DNA of 64,000 nucleotides from CBDCZY01 sp965224745 (GTDB lineage: Bacteria; Pseudomonadota; Gammaproteobacteria; Methylococcales; Methylomonadaceae). Shown one piece after another: positions 54,422 through 63,748 of this stretch. The notes beneath the pieces were generated by a model. That model was not told the origin of the DNA. It made no database searches and saw only the letters and a list, made by a program, of their open reading frames with translations. The translations under genes and the position numbers were made by a program. The stretch covers positions 434,001 to 498,000 of the forward strand of contig CBDCZY010000010.1 in the NCBI GenBank assembly GCA_965224745.1. The letters run 5' to 3'. The first letter of the stretch is position 1, and every line of letters begins with the position of its first letter.

Positions 54422-55240
54422 TTAATCACGCAGCAATTCATTTAGCCCGACTTTACTTCGTGTTTTTTCATCGACTTGTTTGATAACGACAGCACAATAG
54501 AGGCTATGGCTACCGTCTTTGGCAGGTAAGTTACCCGAGACAACGACTGATCCAGCCGGGACTCGCCCATAGCTGATTTCTCCGGTCATTCGGTTGTAAA
54601 TTTTGGTGCTTTGACCAATATAAACGCCCATAGAAATGACTGACCCTTCTTCTACAACAACTCCCTCGACCACTTCAGATCTTGCTCCGATGAAGCAATT
54701 ATCTTCAATAATGGTTGGACCGGCTTGCAACGGTTCCAGGACGCCGCCAATGCCTACGCCGCCTGACAAATGAACGTTTTTACCGATTTGAGCGCAAGAG
54801 CCTACTGTGGCCCACGTGTCGACCATTGTGCCGCTATCGACATAAGCGCCAATGTTCACATAAGAAGGCATCAGGACCACGCCTGGGGCAATAAACGATC
54901 CGCGTCTGGCATTAGCGTTAGGAACGACTCGAACACCGGCTTGCTTAAAGTCATCGGAGCTGAAAGTTGAGAACTTGGTTTCTACTTTGTCATAATAGCG
55001 GTTGGCGCCACCCTCCATGATCCGGTTGTCATTAATTTTAAAAGATAGCAAAACAGCTTTCTTCAACCATTGATTAACGACCCAGTCTCCGCTGGTTTTT
55101 TCGGCAACACGCCCTTGACCACTATCGAGTAGCTGGAGGGCTTGTTCAATGGCCTCTCTTATGTCGCCTGGAACAGATGTTGGTGAAAGATTTGCGCGGT
55201 TATCAAATGCTTCGTTAATAATATTTTCTAGTTGGCTCAT
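54422..55240 (-). CDS. dapD: Tetrahydrodipicolinate N-succinyltransferase
   Basis: DapD succinylates tetrahydrodipicolinate. The 272-residue protein has the left-handed beta-helix hexapeptide region (GVVLMPSYVNIGAYVDSGTM; IGKNVHLSGGVGIGGVLEP) and RSEVVEGVVVEEGSVISMG. Length is typical. It follows dapC by 18 bases, so the four-step succinylase branch is nearly complete here (dapD, dapC, dapE). Confidence 0.97.
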   Translation of the reverse strand: MSQLENIINEAFDNRANLSPTSVPGDIREAIEQALQLLDSGQGRVAEKTSGDWVVNQWLKKAVLLSFKINDNRIMEGGANRYYDKVETKFSTFSSDDFKQAGVRVVPNANARRGSFIAPGVVLMPSYVNIGAYVDSGTMVDTWATVGSCAQIGKNVHLSGGVGIGGVLEPLQAGPTIIEDNCFIGARSEVVEGVVVEEGSVISMGVYIGQSTKIYNRMTGEISYGRVPAGSVVVSGNLPAKDGSHSLYCAVVIKQVDEKTRSKVGLNELLRD

Positions 55241-55258
55241 GGTTTCTCTTTAATAAAA

Positions 55259-56455
55259 CTAAAGGGTGATAATAAACTGTTTAATCCGCTCTGCCGCATC
55301 AATGCATTCCTCTAAGGAAGCGACCAACGCCATTCTGACATGATTCTCCCCCGGGTTTACACCATTAAAATCACGCGATAGAAAACTGCCTGGTAAAACC
55401 GTTACATTTTGTTGTTGGAACAGTTGTTGCGAAAATGCGGTATCGGCAATGGGTGTTTTTGGCCATAAGTAAAAACTCGCTGGCGGTTGATATAGATCTA
55501 AATGTTGCGACAGAATTTCAATAACGGCCCCAAATTTCTGGCGATATAAGGATCGGTTATCGATAACATGCTGCTCATCCTGCCAGGCTGCAATACTGGC
55601 TTTTTGAATAGGCAATGAAAGTGAGCAACCATGATAGGTTCGGTATTTCAGAAAAGGGGCTATTAGATCCGCATCACCAGCCACAAAACCCGATCTTAAG
55701 CCAGGTGCATTAGAACGTTTAGACAAACTGTGGAAAACCAAGCAATGCTTAAACGATACATTACCCATTGCCGCAGCACTTTGCAATAGTCCTTGAGGCG
55801 GGTTATCTTCATCAAGGTAGATTTCCGAGTAACATTCATCGGAAGCAATAATAAAATCATATTTATCAGCTAAATGGATTAACTTGCTGTGTGTCTCCTG
55901 GTCAATGACGGTTCCAGTCGGGTTGCCTGGAGAGCAGATGTATAGCAATTGACAGCGTGCCCACACATGAGGAGGTACTCCATCAAAATCAGGTTGCTTG
56001 TCTTGCTCATCCAAAGTATTGACATAGAAAATTTCTGCGCCTGCCAGTAATGCAGCCCCTTCGTAAATCTGGTAAAAAGGATTGGGCATGATAACGACCG
56101 GTGATTTTTGCCGGTCAAGCACCGCTTGAGCAATCGAAAATAATCCTTCACGGGTTCCGCTTAGGGGTAATATCTGGGTTTCAGGGTCGACCAAGCTATC
56201 CGCTAGTTGAAAGCGTTGACATAACCATTTTGAGATGGCTGTTCTGAACTCAATTCCTCCTTTGGTTGTTGGATATTTGGCTATTCCTGTTTTATGTTCA
56301 TGCAAAGTTTCTTGCATAAACTGCGGTGTTGGATGTTGAGGTTCTCCGATGGATAGTGCGATAGCTGATTTATCTTGTGGTGGATTAATACTTTGTTTTA
56401 GTTGCCCCAGCTTTTCAAAAGGATAGGAATGGAGACTGTTTAAATCTGGATTCAT
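55259..56455 (-). CDS. dapC: Succinyldiaminopimelate aminotransferase
   Basis: A class I PLP aminotransferase of 398 residues. It has LSIGEPQHPTPQF, CSPGNPTGTV, and the PLP lysine in HSLSKRSNAPGLRSGF. The neighbours dapD and dapE and the N-terminal SLHSYPFEKL identify it as DapC rather than another aminotransferase. It overlaps the M48 protease gene by 4 bases. Confidence 0.93.
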   Translation of the reverse strand: MNPDLNSLHSYPFEKLGQLKQSINPPQDKSAIALSIGEPQHPTPQFMQETLHEHKTGIAKYPTTKGGIEFRTAISKWLCQRFQLADSLVDPETQILPLSGTREGLFSIAQAVLDRQKSPVVIMPNPFYQIYEGAALLAGAEIFYVNTLDEQDKQPDFDGVPPHVWARCQLLYICSPGNPTGTVIDQETHSKLIHLADKYDFIIASDECYSEIYLDEDNPPQGLLQSAAAMGNVSFKHCLVFHSLSKRSNAPGLRSGFVAGDADLIAPFLKYRTYHGCSLSLPIQKASIAAWQDEQHVIDNRSLYRQKFGAVIEILSQHLDLYQPPASFYLWPKTPIADTAFSQQLFQQQNVTVLPGSFLSRDFNGVNPGENHVRMALVASLEECIDAAERIKQFIITL

Positions 56456-57246
56456 CGTCTTAAACGGTCACACTGAGGGCTTTTGCCTTGACTTTTAGCT
56501 TGTTGTTGGATTTTAAGTGCTTCAGGTATTTTTTTTGTTAGGTCTTTTATCCTGGTTTCATGAGACGGGTGAGTGGAAAGAAATTCTGGTGATTTTTTAC
56601 CTTTGCTCGCCGCTCCCATTTTTACCCATAGTTTGGCGCTTTCTCGGGGATCGAATCCTGCTTTAGCCATTAAGCTTAAACCTATCATGTCAGCTTCACT
56701 TTCATGTGTTCTGCTAAACGGCAAAATAACGCCGTATTCTGCCCCAACACCTAGTAATCCCAATGCAGCCTGACCCAGTTGCGACTGTGGAACCGCTACT
56801 GCCTGTGCCAAAGTCATGCCTGTTTTAACTGCCACTTGATGAGAAAGCCGCTCATTACTGTGTCTCGCTAATACATGGCCGACTTCATGGCCCATAACGG
56901 CTGCGAGCTGACTTTGGTTGTCAACTAACTTAATCAGACCCGTATGCACGCCTATTTTTTTGCCGGGTAATGCAAAAGCGTTGAGTGTCTCATCCCGGAA
57001 TACAACAACCTCCCATTCGCCTCCAGTTTCTTTGGTGATGGCGTCAGAAATACAACGCACAAAAGCGTTGTCTTGAGCAGATTTTTCAACCGGCTTTTGT
57101 TTTTTTAACTGGTCAAAAGTTTGTAACCCCATTTTGTTGACTTCAGCCTCTGGCATAAAAGCCAATTGCGAGCGTCCTGTTGGGCTTGTAGAACAACCAG
57201 ATAGTAGAATCAGGCTCAACATGGTTAAGACAAAATATTGTTTCAT
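56452..57246 (-). CDS. M48-family metalloprotease lipoprotein (LoiP/YggG-like)
   Basis: The 264-residue protein has a lipoprotein signal with lipobox LLSGC (Cys near residue 18), so it should be outer- or inner-membrane anchored in the periplasm. Zinc motif HEVGH, near residue 120, and the third ligand in HESEADMIGL define a gluzincin of the M48 type. It probably takes part in envelope protein quality control. Co-location with dap genes looks like operon convenience. Confidence 0.9.
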   Translation of the reverse strand: MKQYFVLTMLSLILLSGCSTSPTGRSQLAFMPEAEVNKMGLQTFDQLKKQKPVEKSAQDNAFVRCISDAITKETGGEWEVVVFRDETLNAFALPGKKIGVHTGLIKLVDNQSQLAAVMGHEVGHVLARHSNERLSHQVAVKTGMTLAQAVAVPQSQLGQAALGLLGVGAEYGVILPFSRTHESEADMIGLSLMAKAGFDPRESAKLWVKMGAASKGKKSPEFLSTHPSHETRIKDLTKKIPEALKIQQQAKSQGKSPQCDRLRR

Positions 57247-57330
57247 AATTTTCTTTGAAGGATTAAATTAACAACATCGAAAATAGGACGCTTGTAGAAC
57301 AGACAAGTTTCCTGGCGAAATGCTAAAGCA

Positions 57331-60003
57331 CTATGCTCTAAGACTGTTCGTTTGAGCTAAGTCGTCTTGACTTTCTTCGAGCGTATTAATAATTTCTTGT
57401 TTTAACTGATCAATTTTTTGTAGGTCACTGAGCGGTTTTGACTCTTCGTTTAATATAAAAAATAAATCTTCTACTCGCGCACCAATGGTGGAGATTTTAG
57501 CATGATGAAGATGCAGGTTCTGTTTTTGAAGGGCATGTCCAATTTTTGACAATAAGCCTGATCTGTCGGTAGTAATTAATTCAAGGATACTGTAACGTTG
57601 GTTTGGGTCTTGATGCATATTAATCTTGGTCGCGATGGGAAAATATTTTGCTTGACGTGGCTGTCTTCCAAGCAATGATGTCCCTTTGATGTTTCCTTCC
57701 ATCAACCGCTGTCTGATGGCCTTACCAATCTCAATCTCACGCGTCAATGTATTAATAGATTGTCCCGACTGTTCTAGTACCTGAAAGCTATAAAAAGCGT
57801 GCTCCTTGTTTAGACTTAAAATATGAGCTTCTAAGACTGTCATACCCAGCTGGTCGATAATAGCTGTGCTCAAATAAAATAAGTCATTTGCGTTATCGGC
57901 ATAAATAAATATCTGCAGGCTGCCGCATCTGTTTTGTGGCTGAAGAAAGACCAAGGGCAATGTTTCATTTTGATTTTGCGACAATGAAATCATATGCCAT
58001 GCGATCTTGTTAGCCGAGTAGTTTAAAAAATAATCATCGTTAATTTTCTTCCAGGCTTGGTTCACAACATGAACGGGTAGTCCTAATTTTGTCAGGGCAT
58101 TTTTTGCGTCTTCCTTAGTTTCTAGAATCTTGTCGCTTTGCGCAACGGGGCTTTGTAAACCAAGTCGGAAAGTATTAAAGGTTTTAAAATAGAGCTCTTT
58201 GAGTAAGGCGTCTTTCCATTCATTCCACAGATCAGGGTTGGTGGCTCTAATATCCGCGACTGTTAATAGATAAAGATAATTTAACCTGGTTTCGTCGCCG
58301 ACAAGTAATGCAAATTCATTAATGACTTCGGGGTCGCTCATGTCATTACGTTGAGCGGTAACCGACATGGTCAAATGATGTCGAACCAGCCACATCGCTA
58401 GATTAGTATCATGAATGCTAAAATGGTGTCGAATGCAAAAGTCCCTGACAAACTCAGCGCCAAGAACTGAGTGATCGGTATTTCTCCCTTTGGCAATATC
58501 GTGAAAAAGCCCTGCTATATAAAGGATATAAGGCTTGTCGATTGATTTAAAAATTTGGTTGCAAAAGGGTAATTCTGAGCGAAATTTTTTAATGGCAAAG
58601 CGCCGCATATTGCGAATGACAAATAAAGTATGTTCATCGACTGTATATATGTGGAACAGGTCATATTGCATGCGCGCAACGATATGGCCGAAAGCAGGTA
58701 AATAAGCGGCCAGAATCCCGTAGCGATTCATTCTTCTAAGTTGATGCGTAATGCCAGAAGGCTGCTTGAGAATTTCGACAAATAGCCGTTTTGCTTCGTC
58801 GTCCTTTCTGAAATTGTCATTGATTAAATCAATGTTTTCTCGAATCAGTCGAATGGTGGAGGCTCGGACACCTTTAATTGAGGGTTTGCGTTGTTGCAGC
58901 AAAAAAATGTCGAATAAAGCAAGTGGTCTTTTTTGGAAAACATCAGGTTGTGTTGCTTCTATATAACCTTGAATTAGATGAAACTCAGAATTTAGTGGTT
59001 TCGGTTTAGGATTTTCTGATGCAATAAACTCTTCACTAAAGAGCTGCAGCAGCATTTCATTTAAACGTTCTAATTGGACGACCGTCTTGAAATATTGTTG
59101 CATAAATTCTTCAACGGCTAAGTTATACTGATCTTTTTCGAAACCAAACCACGAGGCTAATTCTCTTTGATACTCGAACAGCAAACGGTCTTCACAGCGG
59201 TCTGTTAGTCTGTGTAAAGCAAAACGAACGCGCCATAAATATTCACGTCCCGTCATTAAATCTTGATATTCGTTTTCGGTTAGATAGTTATGTTCAACTA
59301 ACTCGCTGAATTGCGCCGATGAATAGTCCCTTTTGGCCACCCACTCAATGACTTGGATATCTCTAAGCCCCCCGGGACCCTCTTTAACGTTCGGTTCCAG
59401 TTTATAAGCTGTATCATGATATTTCGCATAGCGTTTTTTCTGTTCTTCTACTTTTATCTCGAAAAAAATCTCTGGCGGCCAAATTTTGTCCTTCGAAATA
59501 CCGGCTTGTAATTGATCGAAAAGCTTTCGATTGCCGTCAATTAATCGAGCATCCAACAAGCCAGTCATGATGGTTTGTTCGGTTCTTGCTGCGTTAATAC
59601 AATCAACGACAGTTCTTACGCTCTGGCTTGGTTTTAAACCAATATCCCATAAAAAGCGCAGTAGTTTTTCAATCTGTTCTTGAAAGGAAGTCGGTGTCTG
59701 AGACTGAGTCAACACCAGTAAATCTATGTCGGAATGAGGAAACATTTCCTTTCGACCATATCCGCCAACAGCAACGATGGCAAGTTGGGTGGCGTTTTCG
59801 GCTAAAAAGCAGTGCCAGCAATGAATGATGGCATTGTCGATCAATTCAGCGTTCTTAGTAATGATATCGGTGACATCGTGATGCGGGTCAAACTGGTTAT
59901 AGAGAGATTTTTTTTCAACTTCCAGGTATTTTTTGATGGCGCCATAGTTTTCTTCTGTCTCGAAGTTAGAAAAATTGGGTATCGGCGATGTTATTGATTT
60001 CAA
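57331..60003 (-). CDS. glnD: Bifunctional uridylyltransferase/uridylyl-removing enzyme GlnD
   Basis: GlnD senses glutamine and modifies PII. The 890-residue protein has the nucleotidyltransferase motif GGYGRKEMFPHSDIDLLVL near residue 80, the GlnD helical linker, an HD hydrolase domain (LFHDIAKGRNTDHS), and two C-terminal ACT domains (the last starting ELITTDRSGLLSKIGHAL). Domain order and length are normal. Its start overlaps the map stop by 4 bases. Confidence 0.97.
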   Translation of the reverse strand: MKSITSPIPNFSNFETEENYGAIKKYLEVEKKSLYNQFDPHHDVTDIITKNAELIDNAIIHCWHCFLAENATQLAIVAVGGYGRKEMFPHSDIDLLVLTQSQTPTSFQEQIEKLLRFLWDIGLKPSQSVRTVVDCINAARTEQTIMTGLLDARLIDGNRKLFDQLQAGISKDKIWPPEIFFEIKVEEQKKRYAKYHDTAYKLEPNVKEGPGGLRDIQVIEWVAKRDYSSAQFSELVEHNYLTENEYQDLMTGREYLWRVRFALHRLTDRCEDRLLFEYQRELASWFGFEKDQYNLAVEEFMQQYFKTVVQLERLNEMLLQLFSEEFIASENPKPKPLNSEFHLIQGYIEATQPDVFQKRPLALFDIFLLQQRKPSIKGVRASTIRLIRENIDLINDNFRKDDEAKRLFVEILKQPSGITHQLRRMNRYGILAAYLPAFGHIVARMQYDLFHIYTVDEHTLFVIRNMRRFAIKKFRSELPFCNQIFKSIDKPYILYIAGLFHDIAKGRNTDHSVLGAEFVRDFCIRHHFSIHDTNLAMWLVRHHLTMSVTAQRNDMSDPEVINEFALLVGDETRLNYLYLLTVADIRATNPDLWNEWKDALLKELYFKTFNTFRLGLQSPVAQSDKILETKEDAKNALTKLGLPVHVVNQAWKKINDDYFLNYSANKIAWHMISLSQNQNETLPLVFLQPQNRCGSLQIFIYADNANDLFYLSTAIIDQLGMTVLEAHILSLNKEHAFYSFQVLEQSGQSINTLTREIEIGKAIRQRLMEGNIKGTSLLGRQPRQAKYFPIATKINMHQDPNQRYSILELITTDRSGLLSKIGHALQKQNLHLHHAKISTIGARVEDLFFILNEESKPLSDLQKIDQLKQEIINTLEESQDDLAQTNSLRA

Positions 60004-60767
60004 CTTTTTTCTTCGTTTCTCAGTGTTAAAATTTCATAGGAATCTTGAGTGACCAAAATGGTATGTTCCCATTGTGCAGATAGACTTCTATCTTTAGTTA
60101 TGGCAGTCCATCCATCCGGTAATATTTTAATGTGTCTTTTCCCAATATTAATCATTGGTTCAATGGTCAACGTCATGCCTGCTTCAAGTACTTCTCCTGT
60201 TCCGGGTTTTCCGTAATGCAAAACTTGAGGGTCTTCATGAAATTTCTTGCCGATGCCGTGGCCGCAAAATTCTCGAACCACTGAATAGCGATTTTTTTCT
60301 GCATGTTTCTGTATGGCATGTCCAATGTCTCCTAAGGTTGTGCCGTGCCTAACTAATTCAATACCTTTAAACATCGCTTCTCGGGTGATTCTGGCCAATC
60401 TTTTTGCATGCTCTGTTGGAGCGCCAACAAAGAACATTTTGCTGGTATCACCATGGTATTCATTTTTTATGACTGTAATATCAATGTTAACAATATCGCC
60501 TTTTTTTAATATTTTGTTGCCGGGAATCCCATGGCAAACTTGATGATTGATAGACGTGCAAATAGATTTAGGGAAACCTCGGTAATTTAAAGGAGCAGGG
60601 ATTGCCTGCTGAACGTCAACAATATAGTCATGACATAGCCGGTCTAATTTTTCGGTAGTGACGCCAGGAATAACATATTCCTCAATCATTTCTAAAACCT
60701 CTGCTGCAAGTTTGCCAGCAACCCGCATTTTTTCTATTTCCTCTGGCGTTTTGATCGTTATGCTCAT
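60000..60767 (-). CDS. map: Methionine aminopeptidase type I
   Basis: Map removes the initiator Met. The 255-residue protein has metal ligands in VNIDITVIKNEYHGDTS, GHGIGKKFHEDPQV and TIEPMINIG, and an initial KTPEEIEKMRVAGKLAAEVL. It diverges from rpsB, the common arrangement in this class. Confidence 0.97.
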   Translation of the reverse strand: MSITIKTPEEIEKMRVAGKLAAEVLEMIEEYVIPGVTTEKLDRLCHDYIVDVQQAIPAPLNYRGFPKSICTSINHQVCHGIPGNKILKKGDIVNIDITVIKNEYHGDTSKMFFVGAPTEHAKRLARITREAMFKGIELVRHGTTLGDIGHAIQKHAEKNRYSVVREFCGHGIGKKFHEDPQVLHYGKPGTGEVLEAGMTLTIEPMINIGKRHIKILPDGWTAITKDRSLSAQWEHTILVTQDSYEILTLRNEEKS

Positions 60768-61173
60768 CGTGAAGTAACGTTAGATATTGCTGTTTAGTTT
60801 TAATGTTAACTGATAATCAATTGTATTTCTTTAAAAAGACTTTATCAGATGTTTCGATTACTTGATCTAGTTTGAAAAAATTGGTTCACTCCATGATTGT
60901 ATCGTAAGAGTTTTAAATAGTGATTAAAATTCGGATAGATATATTTACGAAAAAATTGTTGAATACTGCTTAATATGTTATAAAGTTGGGTTTACATAAG
61001 CTTTATTAATTCTCACATTTATCGACACGCTTGGAAGGGTGCCATTGTTTAATCTACCAACTTTTAAACTGGTTTCCAAGTGGGATAAGTGGAGGCGTAA
61101 CCCTTTTTCAGAGCAAAATTAATTCATCCACAATGGAGAGGTGATGCTTTGATATATAATTTTGGAGATAAAA
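60768..61173. other. Divergent map/rpsB intergenic region and rpsB leader
   Basis: No gene. It holds the rpsB promoter (60956-60984) and a ~185-nt untranslated leader. The leader segment around 61070-61110 (GTGGGATAAGTGGAGGCGTA, then ACCC) may be part of an S2-responsive regulatory structure as known in Gammaproteobacteria. The start is decided by TGGAG at 61163-61167. Confidence 0.5.
60956..60984 (+). promoter_or_regulatory. Candidate sigma-70 promoter of rpsB-tsf
   Basis: TTGTTG (60956-60961) and TATAAA (60979-60984) are separated by exactly 17 bases. The position gives a leader of about 180 nt, usual for rpsB. Confidence 0.55.
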
Positions 61174-61950
61174 ATGGCCGCAGTTAGTATGCGTCAAATG
61201 TTAGAGTCAGGTGTTCATTTTGGACATCAAACTCGTTATTGGAACCCTAAAATGGCACCTTTTATCTACGGTGCCAGAAGTAGTATTCACATCATTAATC
61301 TGGAAAAAACGCTACCTTTATTTAATGATTCGCTTAACTATCTTGGCAAGATGGCTTCTAACAAAGGTACCATTCTTTTTGTAGGCACCAAGAAATCTGC
61401 TAGAAAAGTTGTTACAGAAGAAGCAGCGAGGGCGGGTATGCCCTACGTCAATCATCGTTGGTTGGGTGGCATGTTGACTAACTTCAAAACGATCAAGCAA
61501 TCAATCAACCGATTGAAAGAATTAGAAACAATGAAAGCCGATGGCAGCTTATCACAACGCTTTAATAAAAAAGAAGCATTGGGTTGGGAACGAGAATTAG
61601 ATAAGTTACAGCGAAGTTTAGGCGGTATTAAGGATATGAAAGGTTTGCCTGATGTTTTATTTGTTATGGATGTCGGTTACGAGAAAAATGCGATTAGTGA
61701 GGCCAAAAAACTTGGCATACCTGTTGTAGGTGTTGTTGATACAAATAATTCTCCAGATGGTGTTGACTATGTTATTCCAGGAAATGACGATTCTATAAGA
61801 GCTATCAAGCTTTATTGTCAAAGTGTTGCCACCGCAATATTGGAAGCCAAGGCAGCGGGAATTGGGGCTGATGACAAAGATGAGTTTGTCGAAATGAGAG
61901 AAGTTGAAGAAAAGATTGAGGAAAATAAGGATGCTGCCAAGGAAGAGTAG
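61174..61950 (+). CDS. rpsB: 30S ribosomal protein S2
   Basis: The 258-residue protein starts MAAVSMRQMLESGVHFGHQT, the family N-terminus, at ATG 61174; the in-frame TTG at 61162 is part of the ribosome-binding region and is rejected. GTKKSARKVV, HRWLGGMLTNFKT and VVDTNNSPDGVDYVIPGNDD are conserved. A charged Glu/Lys C-terminal tail makes it slightly longer than the E. coli protein. tsf follows after 127 bases. Confidence 0.97.
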   Translation: MAAVSMRQMLESGVHFGHQTRYWNPKMAPFIYGARSSIHIINLEKTLPLFNDSLNYLGKMASNKGTILFVGTKKSARKVVTEEAARAGMPYVNHRWLGGMLTNFKTIKQSINRLKELETMKADGSLSQRFNKKEALGWERELDKLQRSLGGIKDMKGLPDVLFVMDVGYEKNAISEAKKLGIPVVGVVDTNNSPDGVDYVIPGNDDSIRAIKLYCQSVATAILEAKAAGIGADDKDEFVEMREVEEKIEENKDAAKEE

Positions 61951-62077
61951 CTTTTTGACAATGGTAAATGGTTACTCTAACAACAGAACAGTACTCAAGC
62001 TTAGTTTAATGCCTTTCTCTTCGAAGTACATTTATCCTCAAATTTTAGACGAAAACATTTTTTAAAGGTAGAAACCA

Positions 62078-62962
62078 ATGAATATTACTGCCGCAATGGT
62101 TAAAGAGCTGCGTGAAAGAACCGGCTCAGGCATGATGGAATGTAAAAAAGCATTAGTAGAAATGAATGGCGATTTGGATGCTGCTATTGAGCATATGCGT
62201 AAAACCGGGTTAGCTAAAGCAGATAAAAAAGCGGGTAGAACGGCTGCTGAAGGTCGTGTGGGCGTTAGTGTTAGCAGTGATGGCAAGCAGGCTGCTATGG
62301 TAGAGATAAATTGTGAAACGGATTTTGTATCTAAAGGCGATGAGTTTGCAAAATATGTGAATGATGTTGTAGCAAGTATTGTTCAAAATCAAGCTGCTAC
62401 CATAGAAGATGTAATGTCGCTCAAACTAGCCAGTGAAAATAAGTCTATCGATGAGGTGAGACGTACTTTAGTTGCCAAGTTGGGAGAGAACATAAATGTC
62501 AGGCGTTTTGAAAGGTTTTCATCAAATGAAGGATTTGTCAGCTCTTACTCACATGGCAGTAAAATTGGCGTTATAGTAGAATTATCCGGTGCTGACCAGG
62601 CGCTTGGAAAAGATATTGCCATGCACGTCGCTGCGAGCAAGCCAATATGTGTTAGCGAAAATGAAATAGCACCAGAAATTATAGCGAAGGAAAAAGAAAT
62701 TTTTATTGCACAAGCAGCGCAAAGTGGCAAGCCAGCAGAAATTATTGAAAAAATGGTTGTAGGAAGGGTTAAAAAATTTCTAGGGGAGGTGACTTTAATA
62801 GGCCAGCCTTTTGTAAAAAATCCTGATATTTCAATTGCCCAATTGGTTTCTGAAAAAAATAATCAAGTCCAACGTTTTACGCGATATGAAGTCGGAGAAG
62901 GGATTGAGAAAAAACAAGAAAATTTTGCAGAAGAAGTAATGGCGCAAGTTCGAGGGAACTAA
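62078..62962 (+). CDS. tsf: Elongation factor Ts
   Basis: EF-Ts recycles EF-Tu from GDP. The 294-residue protein has the UBA-like N-terminal ITAAMVKELRERTGSGMMEC with the KKAL that follows, the NCETDFVSKGDEF core that contacts EF-Tu, and a normal C-terminal module. AAAGGTAG precedes the ATG. It stands in the standard rpsB-tsf-pyrH-frr order. Confidence 0.97.
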   Translation: MNITAAMVKELRERTGSGMMECKKALVEMNGDLDAAIEHMRKTGLAKADKKAGRTAAEGRVGVSVSSDGKQAAMVEINCETDFVSKGDEFAKYVNDVVASIVQNQAATIEDVMSLKLASENKSIDEVRRTLVAKLGENINVRRFERFSSNEGFVSSYSHGSKIGVIVELSGADQALGKDIAMHVAASKPICVSENEIAPEIIAKEKEIFIAQAAQSGKPAEIIEKMVVGRVKKFLGEVTLIGQPFVKNPDISIAQLVSEKNNQVQRFTRYEVGEGIEKKQENFAEEVMAQVRGN

Positions 62963-63013
62963 TAAAAATATGAAACTAGCTGATACTATAAGCTACTGGT
63001 ATAAGGGGTGCCG

Positions 63014-63727
63014 ATGACAGAACTTATTTGTAAAAGGATTTTGCTCAAGCTGAGTGGTGAAGCATTAATGAGTGAGGAAGGAGGTAGTATTGATGCCAAC
63101 ATACTAAAAAGACTCGCTTTAGAAATCAAAGACCTCTGCGAAGCAGGAATAGAGGTTGGCTTGGTCATTGGTGGAGGTAACATTATAAGGGGTGCTGATA
63201 AAGCATCTGAAGGCTTGGATCGTGTAACCAGTGATCAAATGGGTATGCTAGGCACCGTTATCAATGCGTTGGCGATGCAAGACGCTTTAGAGAATCTGGG
63301 GCAGCAGGTCAGGGTAATGTCAGCACTGAAAATCAACCAGGTGTGTGAGGATTACATTCGTCGTAAAGCAGTAAGGCATCTCGAAAAAGGCAGGGTTGTC
63401 ATTTTTGCAGCGGGAACTGGCAATCCATTTTTTACAACTGATTCTGCAGCTAGCCTGCGAGCGATAGAAATCAATGCTCAATTGATGATAAAAGCTACCA
63501 AAGTTGATGGAGTCTATTCAGCTGATCCAAACAAAGACAGTAGTGCGTCTTTTTATACAAAACTCACTTATGACCAGGCGCTTGATCAGAGGTTAAGTGT
63601 AATGGATGCAACAGCTTTGGTTTTATGTCGGGACAATAATGTACCCCTGAGGGTTATGAATATATTTGAGACGGGCTCCGTTATGAGGCTCATGCAAGGT
63701 GAAGAGATAGGTTCGCTCATAGAGTAG
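63014..63727 (+). CDS. pyrH: Uridylate kinase
   Basis: PyrH phosphorylates UMP to UDP and is a hexameric amino-acid-kinase-fold enzyme. The 237-residue product has KRILLKLSGEALM, GLVIGGGNIIRG, the DQMGMLGTVINALA segment and FAAGTGNPFFTTDSAA. ATG 63014, with AAGGGG 6 bases before it, is preferred to GTG 63008. Confidence 0.97.
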   Translation: MTELICKRILLKLSGEALMSEEGGSIDANILKRLALEIKDLCEAGIEVGLVIGGGNIIRGADKASEGLDRVTSDQMGMLGTVINALAMQDALENLGQQVRVMSALKINQVCEDYIRRKAVRHLEKGRVVIFAAGTGNPFFTTDSAASLRAIEINAQLMIKATKVDGVYSADPNKDSSASFYTKLTYDQALDQRLSVMDATALVLCRDNNVPLRVMNIFETGSVMRLMQGEEIGSLIE

Positions 63728-63748
63728 AAGCCAAGATAGGAAGTAATA

